A stretch of DNA of 64,000 bases from G965225705 sp965225705. Lineage in GTDB: Bacteria > Pseudomonadota > Alphaproteobacteria > Caulobacterales > Maricaulaceae. Position 1 is the first letter of the stretch, and each line of letters begins with the position of its first letter. Location of the stretch: the NCBI GenBank assembly GCA_965225705.1, contig OZ245325.1, positions 744,001 to 808,000 on the forward strand, given 5' to 3'. This document shows, piece by piece, positions 26,680 through 34,831 of this stretch. Below the pieces are notes generated by a model. The model searched no databases and was not told where the DNA came from. It saw nothing but the letters and a program-made list of their open reading frames with translations. A program made the position numbers and the translations under genes.

Positions 26680-27653
26680 TCGGTCAGTGGTTCAGGTGCG
26701 CACCTGAACGGGCGGTGTGGTTGCGCCATGTACCTGTCAAACCACTCGATCATGCTCTTCGGATGTTCACCAAAGAAATTGTAGCCGATGAAGCGCCTTG
26801 TATCTCCGTCTTCTATCCAGTGTAGTTTTTTATTCTCACCCGGAATCAAGTCATACGTGGTTTGCACATCGTCAGGAATTGTCCAGGCATCTTCTTTATT
26901 TTGAACGATGTAAGTTGGCATTGTGATACTGTTCGCATGAATATGAGGTGTCATCTGGTTCAGATCGACGCCTCTGATGGTTTTGATCTCTTTCGCCAGG
27001 AGATCATAGAACTCTCCCATCCCCAGACCATCCAATGCAATCTTCGACATTATGTTGATCGACGCTGGCTGTGCGCAGACAAATGCTTTCACATCTTCAA
27101 AATACTCCGGGCGCTCGGTCATGGCTCGCATGGCGGCCCCACCACCTGCGCATGGGTTGAACAGACCGATCTTCATATCTTTCAGCCTGTCGTTCGATTT
27201 TACGAAATCAAAAGCTGCCAGAACATCCCTGTATTCATCATAGAAGCCCTGTCCCCAGGCATTGTCCGGTGCGGTGTCACTTTCCCCGTGATTTCTAAGA
27301 TCGTATGCAAGCACATTGTATCCAGCGTCATGTAAGGCTTTATGGATCCTGCCGAACTTCACCTCCACATCCTGAAAATCGCTCCACGGTTTTAAGTGAC
27401 CCGGAAAGCCGTAGCGGTTGAAGGTCGCTGGGTGGTTGCAGATAACCAGCCGTTTTGAGCCCTCTGCCGGAATGAACCAACCGGCCAGTTTGAGGCCATC
27501 TTCGGCGGTGAAGGTGACATCTTTGAAATCGAGCCCATAGTCGTTTGGATTTTCTAAAATTGGAGGGCGGTCGCCGTCGATCGATACGTACATACGAGCC
27601 ATAGATTTGATCGTCGCAAATTGCTCTTCGGTCGGTGCTGTTGAGGTGTTCAT
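26676..27653 (-). CDS. Alpha/beta hydrolase with a cysteine at the nucleophile elbow
   Basis: About 325 aa with the alpha/beta hydrolase plan: VTFTAEDGLKLAGWFIP, LVICNHPATFNRYG, NVLAYDLRNHGESD, then the nucleophile elbow LFNPCAGGGAA where Cys stands in the usual Ser position, and a late Asp/His region (QNKEDAWTIPDD). Cys nucleophiles occur in dienelactone-hydrolase-type relatives. ATG 27653 is preferred; an ATG 33 bp upstream lies inside an operator-like palindrome. It is divergent from a tetR-like gene and is the main cargo of the 1.6-kb tRNA-Arg island, so a substrate-inducible detoxification role is plausible but inferred. Confidence 0.85.
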   Translation of the reverse strand: MNTSTAPTEEQFATIKSMARMYVSIDGDRPPILENPNDYGLDFKDVTFTAEDGLKLAGWFIPAEGSKRLVICNHPATFNRYGFPGHLKPWSDFQDVEVKFGRIHKALHDAGYNVLAYDLRNHGESDTAPDNAWGQGFYDEYRDVLAAFDFVKSNDRLKDMKIGLFNPCAGGGAAMRAMTERPEYFEDVKAFVCAQPASINIMSKIALDGLGMGEFYDLLAKEIKTIRGVDLNQMTPHIHANSITMPTYIVQNKEDAWTIPDDVQTTYDLIPGENKKLHWIEDGDTRRFIGYNFFGEHPKSMIEWFDRYMAQPHRPFRCAPEPLTD

Positions 27654-27678
27654 TTGTTGGTTTCCCTGATCATCGAGC

Positions 27679-27736
27679 GTAAACATAGTTGTTTACTTAC
27701 GACATTCCTCCCACGTTTGTAAACGGTTTCGTTTAT
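27679..27736. promoter_or_regulatory. Two TetR-type operator palindromes
   Basis: GTAAAC-N6-GTTTAC at 27679-27696 and GTAAAC-N6-GTTTAT at 27719-27736, starts 40 bp apart, in the gap between the hydrolase and the tetR-like gene. Paired inverted repeats in a divergent tetR intergenic region are the usual operators of this regulator class. Confidence 0.6.
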
Positions 27737-27766
27737 ATTGTTCCCTGCTCATGACAGGCGAGCCTC

Positions 27767-28096
27767 ATGAGTGCTAAACGAGAAGACATTGTCAGTGCAG
27801 CTGTCGAGGTCTTTCATGACAGTGGATTGAAAAGTGCACGCATGGAGCAGATTGCGGAGACTGCAAGAGTCTCAAAACGAATATTCTATATGATAAACGC
27901 TATCTATAGAAGATCAGCTTCACGCTATTCTGACAGCCTGTGTTTCAGAACCCCTGACTCCGAACAATCTCCAATACTCCTGCGGATCCTGACCGGGTTC
28001 ATGCAGAATCCTGCCTCAGCGAAAGTGAAGGCCAGGCGTTCGAATTGCCCAGGGACCGCCATTTTCAGGCATTTTGGAGTGTGTAAACACGGGTAA
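27767..28096 (+). pseudogene. Truncated TetR family regulator
   Basis: The first 40 or so residues, REDIVSAAVEVFHDSGLKSARMEQIAETARVSKRIFY, are a good TetR helix-turn-helix. After RIFY the frame is lost: pieces of the expected continuation appear in other frames (DKRY, then DQLHAILTACVSEPL), and no ligand-binding domain of normal length (usual total about 190 aa) remains. The open frame runs on to 28096 through the attR repeat, whose translation is meaningless. The gene was probably broken by indels and cut by the island boundary. The divergent hydrolase may therefore be unregulated. Confidence 0.75.
28027..28067 (+). repeat. attR-like repeat of the tRNA-Arg 3' end
   Basis: Imperfect copy (38/41) of 26383-26423, same orientation. 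It closes a 1.6-kb segment with no integrase gene inside. Confidence 0.8.
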
Positions 28097-28105
28097 ATAC
28101 ACTAG

Positions 28106-29056
28106 CTATGTAGTCCAGAAATCTTCCATTGGAAGAGTATGTGTGTCCGTAAGTCTGATCCCAGCCACCTTCTTATCTTCTGGTAACGGCACAATTTCTA
28201 TTTCATTGAAAGTATATACTGTGTGAACGCACACTTCTTTTGACTCTACTTCGCCGTTGCGCTCCTGTTTTTTGTATTCCACAAGCATTATTATATGATC
28301 ATCTTTCCGGCTTTGTTTAAGAGGGTACCTGCCTCCAAGGAAGCCTTGCTTAAAATTCTTATCACGCATATAAGCCTTGAGGGACTTGCCGCTAATGGGG
28401 TCTTTAAATCGCCATATCTGATCCACATCAATATCGACAGGTGAAACAACAATTACTCTATGCAGAACAAAGTCTGACTTTACGGAGCGTACCTTTTCTT
28501 TGGATACGTGCTTAGGGAAGCTATCACGCCTAACAGGAAATTTGTGTTCGTCTGTGAAGCCAACCCCTGAGACAGAGCAGTTATGAATGCACTCCTTATA
28601 AAACTCGCTTTTCGCATGGAATGATTTGTCAAGATTCAGAGAATCTGGAACCATTCGTTCTAGTTCTTCTGTTTCTGTGGAGAAAAAGCCCGTAGTCAAA
28701 TCTACAAGAAACTCCCCGGCCTTGTGAGTTGCTTCGTAATAGTCAATTTTCTGCCCCGTAAGTCCCTCCACTAGGCCTTTAACCAAATCGCTTTCTATTA
28801 GTGAGGCTACACTTCCTACTACCATTATGCTTGTCAAGGGTTTTTTTAAAACTATTCCTATAACACCTTTGAAAGAACCAATTTCAGAAGGTAGGACGAC
28901 AAATTCATAATTAATGTTTTCCTGGAAAAGACGTTTGTTGAAGTCGGACAGGCAGGTCTTAAAGGAGTTAACTGCTACCAGATAATTGTCTGCATTCAGG
29001 TACTCAGACGGCACATCGAAATGTAGAGGTAATCTGGCTGTCGGAATATCCTGCAT
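28106..29056 (-). CDS. Protein of unknown function
   Basis: A 316-aa gene that I do not recognise. Residues about 58-100 contain a hydrophobic stretch (GVIGIVLKKPLTSIMVVGSVASLI) that may be a membrane or buried segment. The C-terminal half is rich in beta-like segments and Lys/Asp (SPVDIDVDQIWRFKDPISGKSL). No signal peptide or catalytic motif stands out. It lies directly outside the attR repeat of the tRNA-Arg island and may belong to an older or larger insertion. The SD is weak. Confidence 0.65.
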   Translation of the reverse strand: MQDIPTARLPLHFDVPSEYLNADNYLVAVNSFKTCLSDFNKRLFQENINYEFVVLPSEIGSFKGVIGIVLKKPLTSIMVVGSVASLIESDLVKGLVEGLTGQKIDYYEATHKAGEFLVDLTTGFFSTETEELERMVPDSLNLDKSFHAKSEFYKECIHNCSVSGVGFTDEHKFPVRRDSFPKHVSKEKVRSVKSDFVLHRVIVVSPVDIDVDQIWRFKDPISGKSLKAYMRDKNFKQGFLGGRYPLKQSRKDDHIIMLVEYKKQERNGEVESKEVCVHTVYTFNEIEIVPLPEDKKVAGIRLTDTHTLPMEDFWTT

Positions 29057-29344
29057 GCCTTACTTTATCTTTCCCAATAAATTGACCACAGCCAATTTTG
29101 CGTGTTATTTTGTTTGCGGGATCAGGTGTTCTGATTCTGGGGCGTAGTAACCTCTCGCATACCGGTTGGTGCCAACCGTAATGGTGCCTCCCTTTGCCTT
29201 ATGGCTGGGGAGGCGTTGGCGCATGTCCAGGGCTTGCCTAAAGGCCAGCGCGATCGCGTATGCGCGGTTTACTAACTCCCCGGTCACCAGCAAGCTTAAC
29301 TGTTGCTCTCTGGTGGCCGCTACCGCAATGAAGGGGAGTTTATT

Positions 29345-29620
29345 ATGTTTTTCAGGAAAAAGCAAAAGCAACCGCTTGAGGAAGCGGTGAGTCTGATCAA
29401 CCAGGCGATTGAAATCGCCTATACCTATAAGCGGGATAAAACTTACCAACCGACTGAAGAAGACCTTGTACTGTTCGAGCAGCTGGGTGAGGCGCTATGG
29501 AGCAACCACGCTACCGCGCAGTACATCGCCCGCTGCATGGGCCAACGATTTCGCGGAGAGCCGGAAGGCGCCAGGAAATTTACCGATCCAGAAGTGTTTG
29601 ACTATCACTATCCCGGCTAG
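29345..29620 (+). CDS. Small hypothetical protein
   Basis: A 91-aa protein, MFFRKKQKQPLEEAVSL at the start and KFTDPEVFDYHYPG at the end. A strong SD (aaggggag) precedes the ATG and decides the start over a longer in-frame option at 29303. It is mostly helical and basic at the N-terminus, with no membrane segment and no family I recognise. The 288 bp upstream have a different base composition and no convincing gene, suggesting a piece of a mobile element. It lies between the island and the Pho box of the pst operon. Confidence 0.55.
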   Translation: MFFRKKQKQPLEEAVSLINQAIEIAYTYKRDKTYQPTEEDLVLFEQLGEALWSNHATAQYIARCMGQRFRGEPEGARKFTDPEVFDYHYPG

Positions 29621-29981
29621 GACATGCCTCTTCTGAGTAGGAGAGGTTTACAGAAAATGCAAGCTCCTTCGGGTGTTCAGACCATGGATATATGATGGGG
29701 AACAGGATAATCGTTTTCTGCCGTTTTCTGCCCCGGTTTCTGGCCCCGTCTCTGGCGCAGATTCAAACTTTATATGTGCAGGATAAGGGAGCATAAGGTG
29801 TGATGCGGAGCCTGGAGGCATGCGCCGGTCTGTCATAAATTTGTTACAAAATAGTCATAGCCATCTTGTGAAAAACATGCCATGATGGGCAAAAAGCGGT
29901 CCTCTCAACAATGTCTCAGATGAAGAAAAATTTCAGGTTTTTGTGAAAATAGACCTCATTTGAGGAAAAAGAGTTTCAAAT
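29621..29981. promoter_or_regulatory. pst operon promoter region
   Basis: A 361-bp gap upstream of pstC. Its right half holds the Pho box (separate entry). The left half has a repeated CTGCCGTTTTCTGCC-type purine/pyrimidine stretch and no gene. Confidence 0.6.
29830..29858 (+). promoter_or_regulatory. Pho box (PhoB binding site), three 11-bp repeats
   Basis: CTGTCAT (29830-29836), TTGTTAC (29841-29847) and TAGTCAT (29852-29858) start exactly 11 bp apart. This matches the known Pho-box plan of CTGTCAT direct repeats with 4-bp AT-rich spacers. It lies 124 bp before the pstC start and predicts phosphate-starvation control by the PhoB encoded at the end of the same operon. Confidence 0.8.
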
Positions 29982-31223
29982 ATGACTGGTTTTGTGGCGG
30001 TGTTTTTCCTCCTGGCAGCAGCTTTTGCCTTTTTTATCGGGCGATCTTATGCTCTATCCCAGGCTAAAAAATCAGATATGCCTCTCCATTCCCTTGCAGG
30101 ATATTATGGCTGGTATGCTGTTTTAGGATCCCTGTCTCCCCCCTTTCTGCTTCTTTTCCTGTATGGGGTATCACACAGGTTTTGGGGCGGACCTGTATCC
30201 CAGAGTGGGGGGGGTATGCCTGTTGCCTCTCTTATATTGGTTCTGGCGTGTGTTTTAGGGCTTCTTGGTTTTTTCTATGTTTTGTGGCGTATCAGGCCCC
30301 GGCTTCGCGCGCGGCCTAAAGTAGAGCGTTTTATACGCCTTATCCTGATGTTATGTTCGGCGATTGCTGTGGCGACAACGCTTGGGCTTATTGCCTCCCT
30401 TTTGTGGGAAAGCCTGCGCTTTTTTACCTATGTTAATCCTCTGGATTTTTTCCTGGGCGCTCACTGGTCCCCCCAAACGGCTTTACGGGAAGATCAGGTG
30501 GGCCAGTCTGGATCTTTCGGTGCCCTCCCCCTTTTTTATGGAACAGGGATGATAACGCTTATCGCCATGCTGGTGGCGGGACCGCTGGGCCTGTTTTCTG
30601 CGATTTATCTGTCTGAATATGCAAGCCCCCGGACCCGTAAAGTGATCAAACCTGTTCTGGAAATCCTGGCGGGTGTCCCCACAGTCGTTTACGGTTTTTT
30701 TGCAGCCCTGACAGTTGCCCCTTTTTTGCGGGATGTGGCGGGTCTTGTGGGGCTTGAAGCCTCTGCACGTAATGCTCTGGCCGCAGGTGTGGTGATGGGG
30801 GTGATGATTATCCCGCTTGTCTCCTCTTTGTCGGATGACGTTCTTAATGCTGTCCCCCAAAGCCTGCGTAATGGCTCCTATGCTCTGGGGGCCACCCCTT
30901 CAGAAACGATCAAACATGTGATTTTACCCGCTGCCCTGCCGGGGGTTGCGGGGGCGTTTCTTCTGGCTGTAAGCCGCGCAGTGGGGGAGACCATGATTGT
31001 GGTGATGGCGGCGGGGCAGGCCGCTAAGATAACCCCTAACCCCCTTGACAGTGTCACGACCATCACGGTGCAAATCGTCGCCCTTATCACCGGGGATGAT
31101 GCTTTTGACAGTCCTAAAACTCTCTCTGCTTTTGCCCTGGGCCTGACCTTATTTTTTGTAACACTTTTTCTGAATCTGGTGGCCCTTGGCTTTGTACGTA
31201 AATATCGGGAAAAATATGACTGA
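29982..31223 (+). CDS. pstC: Phosphate ABC transporter permease PstC
   Basis: Inner-membrane permease of the high-affinity phosphate importer. The 413-aa protein has an N-terminal extension with two or three hydrophobic segments, then a BPD-transport domain with ILAGVPTVVYGFFAA and the EAA-type LRNGSYALGATPSETIKHVILPAALPGVAGA. The ending RKYREKYD overlaps pstA by eight bases. It is the first gene of pstC-pstA-pstB-phoU-phoB behind a Pho box. No pstS precedes it. A G8 run (30207-30214) lies in frame near the N-terminus. Confidence 0.95.
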   Translation: MTGFVAVFFLLAAAFAFFIGRSYALSQAKKSDMPLHSLAGYYGWYAVLGSLSPPFLLLFLYGVSHRFWGGPVSQSGGGMPVASLILVLACVLGLLGFFYVLWRIRPRLRARPKVERFIRLILMLCSAIAVATTLGLIASLLWESLRFFTYVNPLDFFLGAHWSPQTALREDQVGQSGSFGALPLFYGTGMITLIAMLVAGPLGLFSAIYLSEYASPRTRKVIKPVLEILAGVPTVVYGFFAALTVAPFLRDVAGLVGLEASARNALAAGVVMGVMIIPLVSSLSDDVLNAVPQSLRNGSYALGATPSETIKHVILPAALPGVAGAFLLAVSRAVGETMIVVMAAGQAAKITPNPLDSVTTITVQIVALITGDDAFDSPKTLSAFALGLTLFFVTLFLNLVALGFVRKYREKYD

Positions 31224-33048
31224 AACAGGGTTTCCGGGAACACAAAACCAGATGGCTTTACGCCGGAAGGGCCGCGATCGGGCTGAAGCGCGTTTTCGTC
31301 TGTATGGCAGGCTTGCTATTGGGCTTGCTGTGGGGATTCTTTTGATCCTGCTGGCTCGTATTGTCCAGCAGGGCTATCAGGCTTTATGGGTTTATGAATT
31401 TCACCTTCCTGTATCTTTGAAAGAAGAGGTTGTTGATCCGGAAGGAAAGCGTGATCCCGAAGCTTTGCGCCGTGCAGACTATGTCAGGCTTCTTCAGGGG
31501 GCTTTTCGAAGCCAGGTGCCGTCTGTTAAGGGACGCAGAAATTTGCGGGAGTTGTTTCAGCTTTATGCACCGCTGAATGCATCACGGCTTCTTAAAGAGG
31601 TTGTACACCATCCTGAGAAGACTGGCACGGAGATCATATTTTCCATGCCCGTTGCTGATGAGGCGGATCTTTACTTCAAAGGGCGTCTTGCAAAGCGGGA
31701 AGTTTCAGAGCCGGACACGCTTCTCTCTCTTCTTCCCGGAGGGGAGGAGGGGAAATCCCCCGGGCGATCTGCCGGGATTGTTTTTCAGGCTTCTTCCCCG
31801 GTTTTTGAACCCTTTTATATCTCCCTCAAAAACCAAATCCTTGCAACAGCAGAAAACCTTGAACGCCAGGCTGAAGAACAGGAAGAGCGCCTGAGACAGA
31901 GGGGACAGGGTGGAGAAGATTCAGGGCTTTGGGAAAAGAAAATCCATGCCCTGCGCCTTAAAGCTGAGAATCTAAGACAGGTTTATGACAAACAGGGCAG
32001 ACTTACCCTGTCAGAGAGTGTTTTCTCCCTTCTTATTGAAGCAGGTGGCGGGATATTTAAAGTTCGTGAGCTTGGTCCGGACAATGTTGTGACCGTTCCT
32101 CTCATTTCCGGAACACAGGAAGAAGGAGCATTTCAGCCCGGAAACTGGCGCCTTATGAAAATTCTGACACCACAGGCACAAAGACGCCTGAAGGATCAGC
32201 AAATTGCCTGGCTTGAGGATTTGCACAAGCGCAGCCTTATTCGCAAAGATTTTAACCGCTATCTTTTCCTGAACCCCGATTCGCGTGAGCCAGAGCTTGC
32301 CGGAATAGCCTCAGCATTCTGGGGTTCTCTGATCGTTCTTCTGGTCACCATGGGCCTTGCGGTGCCGCTTGGTGTTGGCGCGGCCCTTTATCTTGAAGAA
32401 TTTGCTCCACGTAATCGCTGGACAGACTTTATTGAGGTGAATATCAATAATCTTGCGGCGGTGCCTTCCATTATTTTTGGCCTTTTGGGGCTTGCTGTTT
32501 TTATCAATTTTTTCCATGTCCCGCGTTCGACACCACTTGTTGGTGGTATGGTGCTGGCCCTTATGACCCTGCCCACTGTGATTATTGCAACACGTGCAGC
32601 CCTGAAAGCTGTACCGGGATCTATCCGTCAGGCAGCCCTTGCTGTTGGTGCTTCCCGTGTTCAAACTGTATTTCATCATGTTTTGCCTCTGGCCCTGCCG
32701 GGAATTATGACGGGTTCTATTATTGGTCTGGCTCAGGCTATGGGGGAGACAGCTCCCCTTCTTATCGTTGGTATGGTGGCATTTATCGCCGATCTTCCCC
32801 CTTTTGCAGAAGCTTTTTCTCAGGCTTCCAATCTTGCCACGGGTCTTAAGGATGCTGTTGTGCATGTTCCGGATGCTTTTACCTCACCATCTACGGTGAT
32901 GCCTGTCCAGGTTTATCTCTGGTCTGATGCTGCCCAGCGTGCTTTTGAGCAGAGAACAGCTGCTGCCATTGCTATTCTTTTAATCATGGTCATCCTCCTC
33001 AATGGGCTGGCCGTTTATTTGCGCCGTCGTTATGAGCGACGCTGGTGA
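31216..33048 (+). CDS. pstA: Phosphate ABC transporter permease PstA, long form
   Basis: The 610-aa protein is about twice the usual PstA length. A first transmembrane segment (about 30-50) is followed by a roughly 280-aa periplasmic region with a predicted coiled coil (LERQAEEQEERLRQR), which resembles the DUF3333 N-terminal domain of alphaproteobacterial PstA. The permease core begins near residue 360, with NNLAAVPSIIFGLLGLAVF and the EAA-type SIRQAALAVGASRVQTVFHHVLPLALPGI. The ATG at 31216 overlaps the end of pstC, implying coupled translation. Confidence 0.94.
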   Translation: MTETGFPGTQNQMALRRKGRDRAEARFRLYGRLAIGLAVGILLILLARIVQQGYQALWVYEFHLPVSLKEEVVDPEGKRDPEALRRADYVRLLQGAFRSQVPSVKGRRNLRELFQLYAPLNASRLLKEVVHHPEKTGTEIIFSMPVADEADLYFKGRLAKREVSEPDTLLSLLPGGEEGKSPGRSAGIVFQASSPVFEPFYISLKNQILATAENLERQAEEQEERLRQRGQGGEDSGLWEKKIHALRLKAENLRQVYDKQGRLTLSESVFSLLIEAGGGIFKVRELGPDNVVTVPLISGTQEEGAFQPGNWRLMKILTPQAQRRLKDQQIAWLEDLHKRSLIRKDFNRYLFLNPDSREPELAGIASAFWGSLIVLLVTMGLAVPLGVGAALYLEEFAPRNRWTDFIEVNINNLAAVPSIIFGLLGLAVFINFFHVPRSTPLVGGMVLALMTLPTVIIATRAALKAVPGSIRQAALAVGASRVQTVFHHVLPLALPGIMTGSIIGLAQAMGETAPLLIVGMVAFIADLPPFAEAFSQASNLATGLKDAVVHVPDAFTSPSTVMPVQVYLWSDAAQRAFEQRTAAAIAILLIMVILLNGLAVYLRRRYERRW

Positions 33049-33063
33049 TGTCGGAGAAAAACT

Positions 33064-34005
33064 ATGTCAGGAGCACACAACGACACCTCTGTAGAAGAAG
33101 AAAGCCCTAAAGCGACAAAGGGACAGGACATGTTCATGATGGACGGAAACCTTGCAAAAAATCCTGTAGAGCAGGCAACAAATATTCTTTTGGATGGGGG
33201 GGGGATTTTGTCAGAACAGGGAGAAGAACTTCAGAAACCCAGCCACAATATGATGAAAGTATGTGTTCGTGATGTGAATGTCTATTATGGCGCTAAACAG
33301 GCCCTTTTTGACGTTTCTCTGGATATTCCCGATCGATCTGTGACGGCTTTTATCGGGCCTTCTGGTTGTGGAAAGTCAAGCTTTTTACGTTGTCTCAACC
33401 GTATGAATGACACGATTGAAACCTGTCGTGTTGAGGGTAGGATTGAAATTGACGGGGAAGATATCACAGCCCGTCATGTGGATCCTGTGGCTTTGAGGGC
33501 GCGGGTGGGTATGGTGTTTCAGAAACCCAACCCTTTCCCAAAATCAATTTATGACAATGTCGCTTATGGTGCCCGTATTCATGGCCTTGCCTCAACGCGT
33601 GAGGAGATGGATCATCTGGTTGAGCGGTCTTTGCAAAAAGCAGGTTTATGGAAAGAAGTCGCTGATCGTCTGGACCAACCGGGGACGGGGCTTTCGGGGG
33701 GGCAGCAGCAGCGCCTTGTCATTGCGCGTGCTATTGCGGTGAGCCCTGAGGTCATTTTGATGGATGAGCCCTGTTCTGCGCTTGACCCTGTTGCGACGGC
33801 CATTATTGAGGAGCTCATCGATGAATTGCGGCGCAATTATTGTTTGGTGATTGTGACACATTCCATGGCTCAGGCGGCACGTGTTTCACAAAAAACAGCC
33901 TTTTTTCACTTAGGTAAGCTTGTGGAAGCCGGGTCTACGGAGGATATTTTCACCAATCCCCAGGACCAGCGTACACAGGATTATATTACAGGGCGTTTTG
34001 GTTAG
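33064..34005 (+). CDS. pstB: Phosphate ABC transporter ATPase PstB
   Basis: ATPase of the phosphate importer. Walker A GPSGCGKSS, PstB-type FLRCLNRMNDTIE, VGMVFQKPNPFPKSIYDNV, signature LSGGQQQRLVIARAIA, Walker B VILMDEPCSALDP and the end QDQRTQDYITGRFG are all present. The 313-aa length includes about 62 extra N-terminal residues before the conserved MMKVCVRDVNVYYG. The extension is acidic, low-complexity and contains an in-frame G9 tract (33196-33204). SD ggag supports the start at 33064, but the Met at about 33250 is an alternative. Confidence 0.95.
   Translation: MSGAHNDTSVEEESPKATKGQDMFMMDGNLAKNPVEQATNILLDGGGILSEQGEELQKPSHNMMKVCVRDVNVYYGAKQALFDVSLDIPDRSVTAFIGPSGCGKSSFLRCLNRMNDTIETCRVEGRIEIDGEDITARHVDPVALRARVGMVFQKPNPFPKSIYDNVAYGARIHGLASTREEMDHLVERSLQKAGLWKEVADRLDQPGTGLSGGQQQRLVIARAIAVSPEVILMDEPCSALDPVATAIIEELIDELRRNYCLVIVTHSMAQAARVSQKTAFFHLGKLVEAGSTEDIFTNPQDQRTQDYITGRFG
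33196..33204. repeat. G9 homopolymer inside the pstB N-terminal extension
   Basis: Nine G encode the Gly run in LLDGGGILS, upstream of the conserved ATPase domain. It is in frame as read. Confidence 0.85.
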
Positions 34006-34063
34006 GGCCCTGTTTTTTTTTAGAATATAGCATAGTTTATCATAGTCTTTTGAGGAGAGTTCG

Positions 34064-34792
34064 ATGATAGAAACCCCATCCCATGATCACAAAATTACCG
34101 ATCATATCGTCACCTCTTTTGATGAAGAGTTAGAACAGCTTTCAGACCAGATTGCCCGTTTGGGAGGTCTGGCCGAATCTATGGTCAGTGATGTTGTTGA
34201 GGCTCTTGTGCGACGGGATACGGCTATGGCTGAATCTGTTATTGCGCGTGATGAGGAAGCTGATGAACTGCAAAGAGAGATTGAACGTCATGTTATTCGT
34301 CTGTTTGCTCTGCGTCAGCCTATGGCTTCTGATCTCCGTGCGACCATAGGTGCTTTGAAAATTTCAACAGATCTGGAACGTATTGCCGATTTGGCTAAGA
34401 ATATTGCGAAACGCACGCTTGTCCTCAACCAGTTTGAGCCCATTGGCCTCACACGTAGTATACGCCGTATGGGGCGTTTGGCAGCCCGTCATTTGAATGA
34501 TGTTCTTGATGCTTACGCGGCCCAGGCCGTGCGGCGTGCTGTTCAGGTGTGGGTACGTGATGAGGATATTGATGAACATTATAACAGTCTTTTTCGTGAG
34601 CTCCTGACATATATGATGGAAGATCCCCGCATGATTGGAGCCTGTGCCCATCTTTTATTTATGGCTAAAAACATTGAAAGAATAGGGGATCATGCCACCA
34701 ATATTGCTGAGGTTGTTCACTATCTGGTCACGGGTGAGGAACTGAGCCATGAACGTCCCAAACGTGATGGCCTGGCCCAGACAGAGTCTTAA
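34064..34792 (+). CDS. phoU: Phosphate signalling protein PhoU
   Basis: Helical regulator that links Pst activity to PhoR/PhoB. The 242-aa protein contains two PhoU repeats with metal-binding-type motifs: ARDEEADELQREIERH and LRATIGALKISTDLERIADLAKNIAKR in the first, and VRDEDIDEHYNSLFRELL and MAKNIERIGDHATNIAEVVHYLVTG in the second. It lies between pstB and phoB in the operon. A ggagag SD is seen before the ATG. Confidence 0.96.
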   Translation: MIETPSHDHKITDHIVTSFDEELEQLSDQIARLGGLAESMVSDVVEALVRRDTAMAESVIARDEEADELQREIERHVIRLFALRQPMASDLRATIGALKISTDLERIADLAKNIAKRTLVLNQFEPIGLTRSIRRMGRLAARHLNDVLDAYAAQAVRRAVQVWVRDEDIDEHYNSLFRELLTYMMEDPRMIGACAHLLFMAKNIERIGDHATNIAEVVHYLVTGEELSHERPKRDGLAQTES

Positions 34793-34831
34793 AAAAACAT
34801 AGTGTGATGTTTTGAGAAGAGTGTTCTTTCT

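Noticed and set aside
29105..29449. Minus-strand 114-codon frame and plus-strand 29166-29390 frame
   Set aside because: They overlap the better-supported gene at 29345 (strong SD) and each other; no family identified, though the segment looks foreign.
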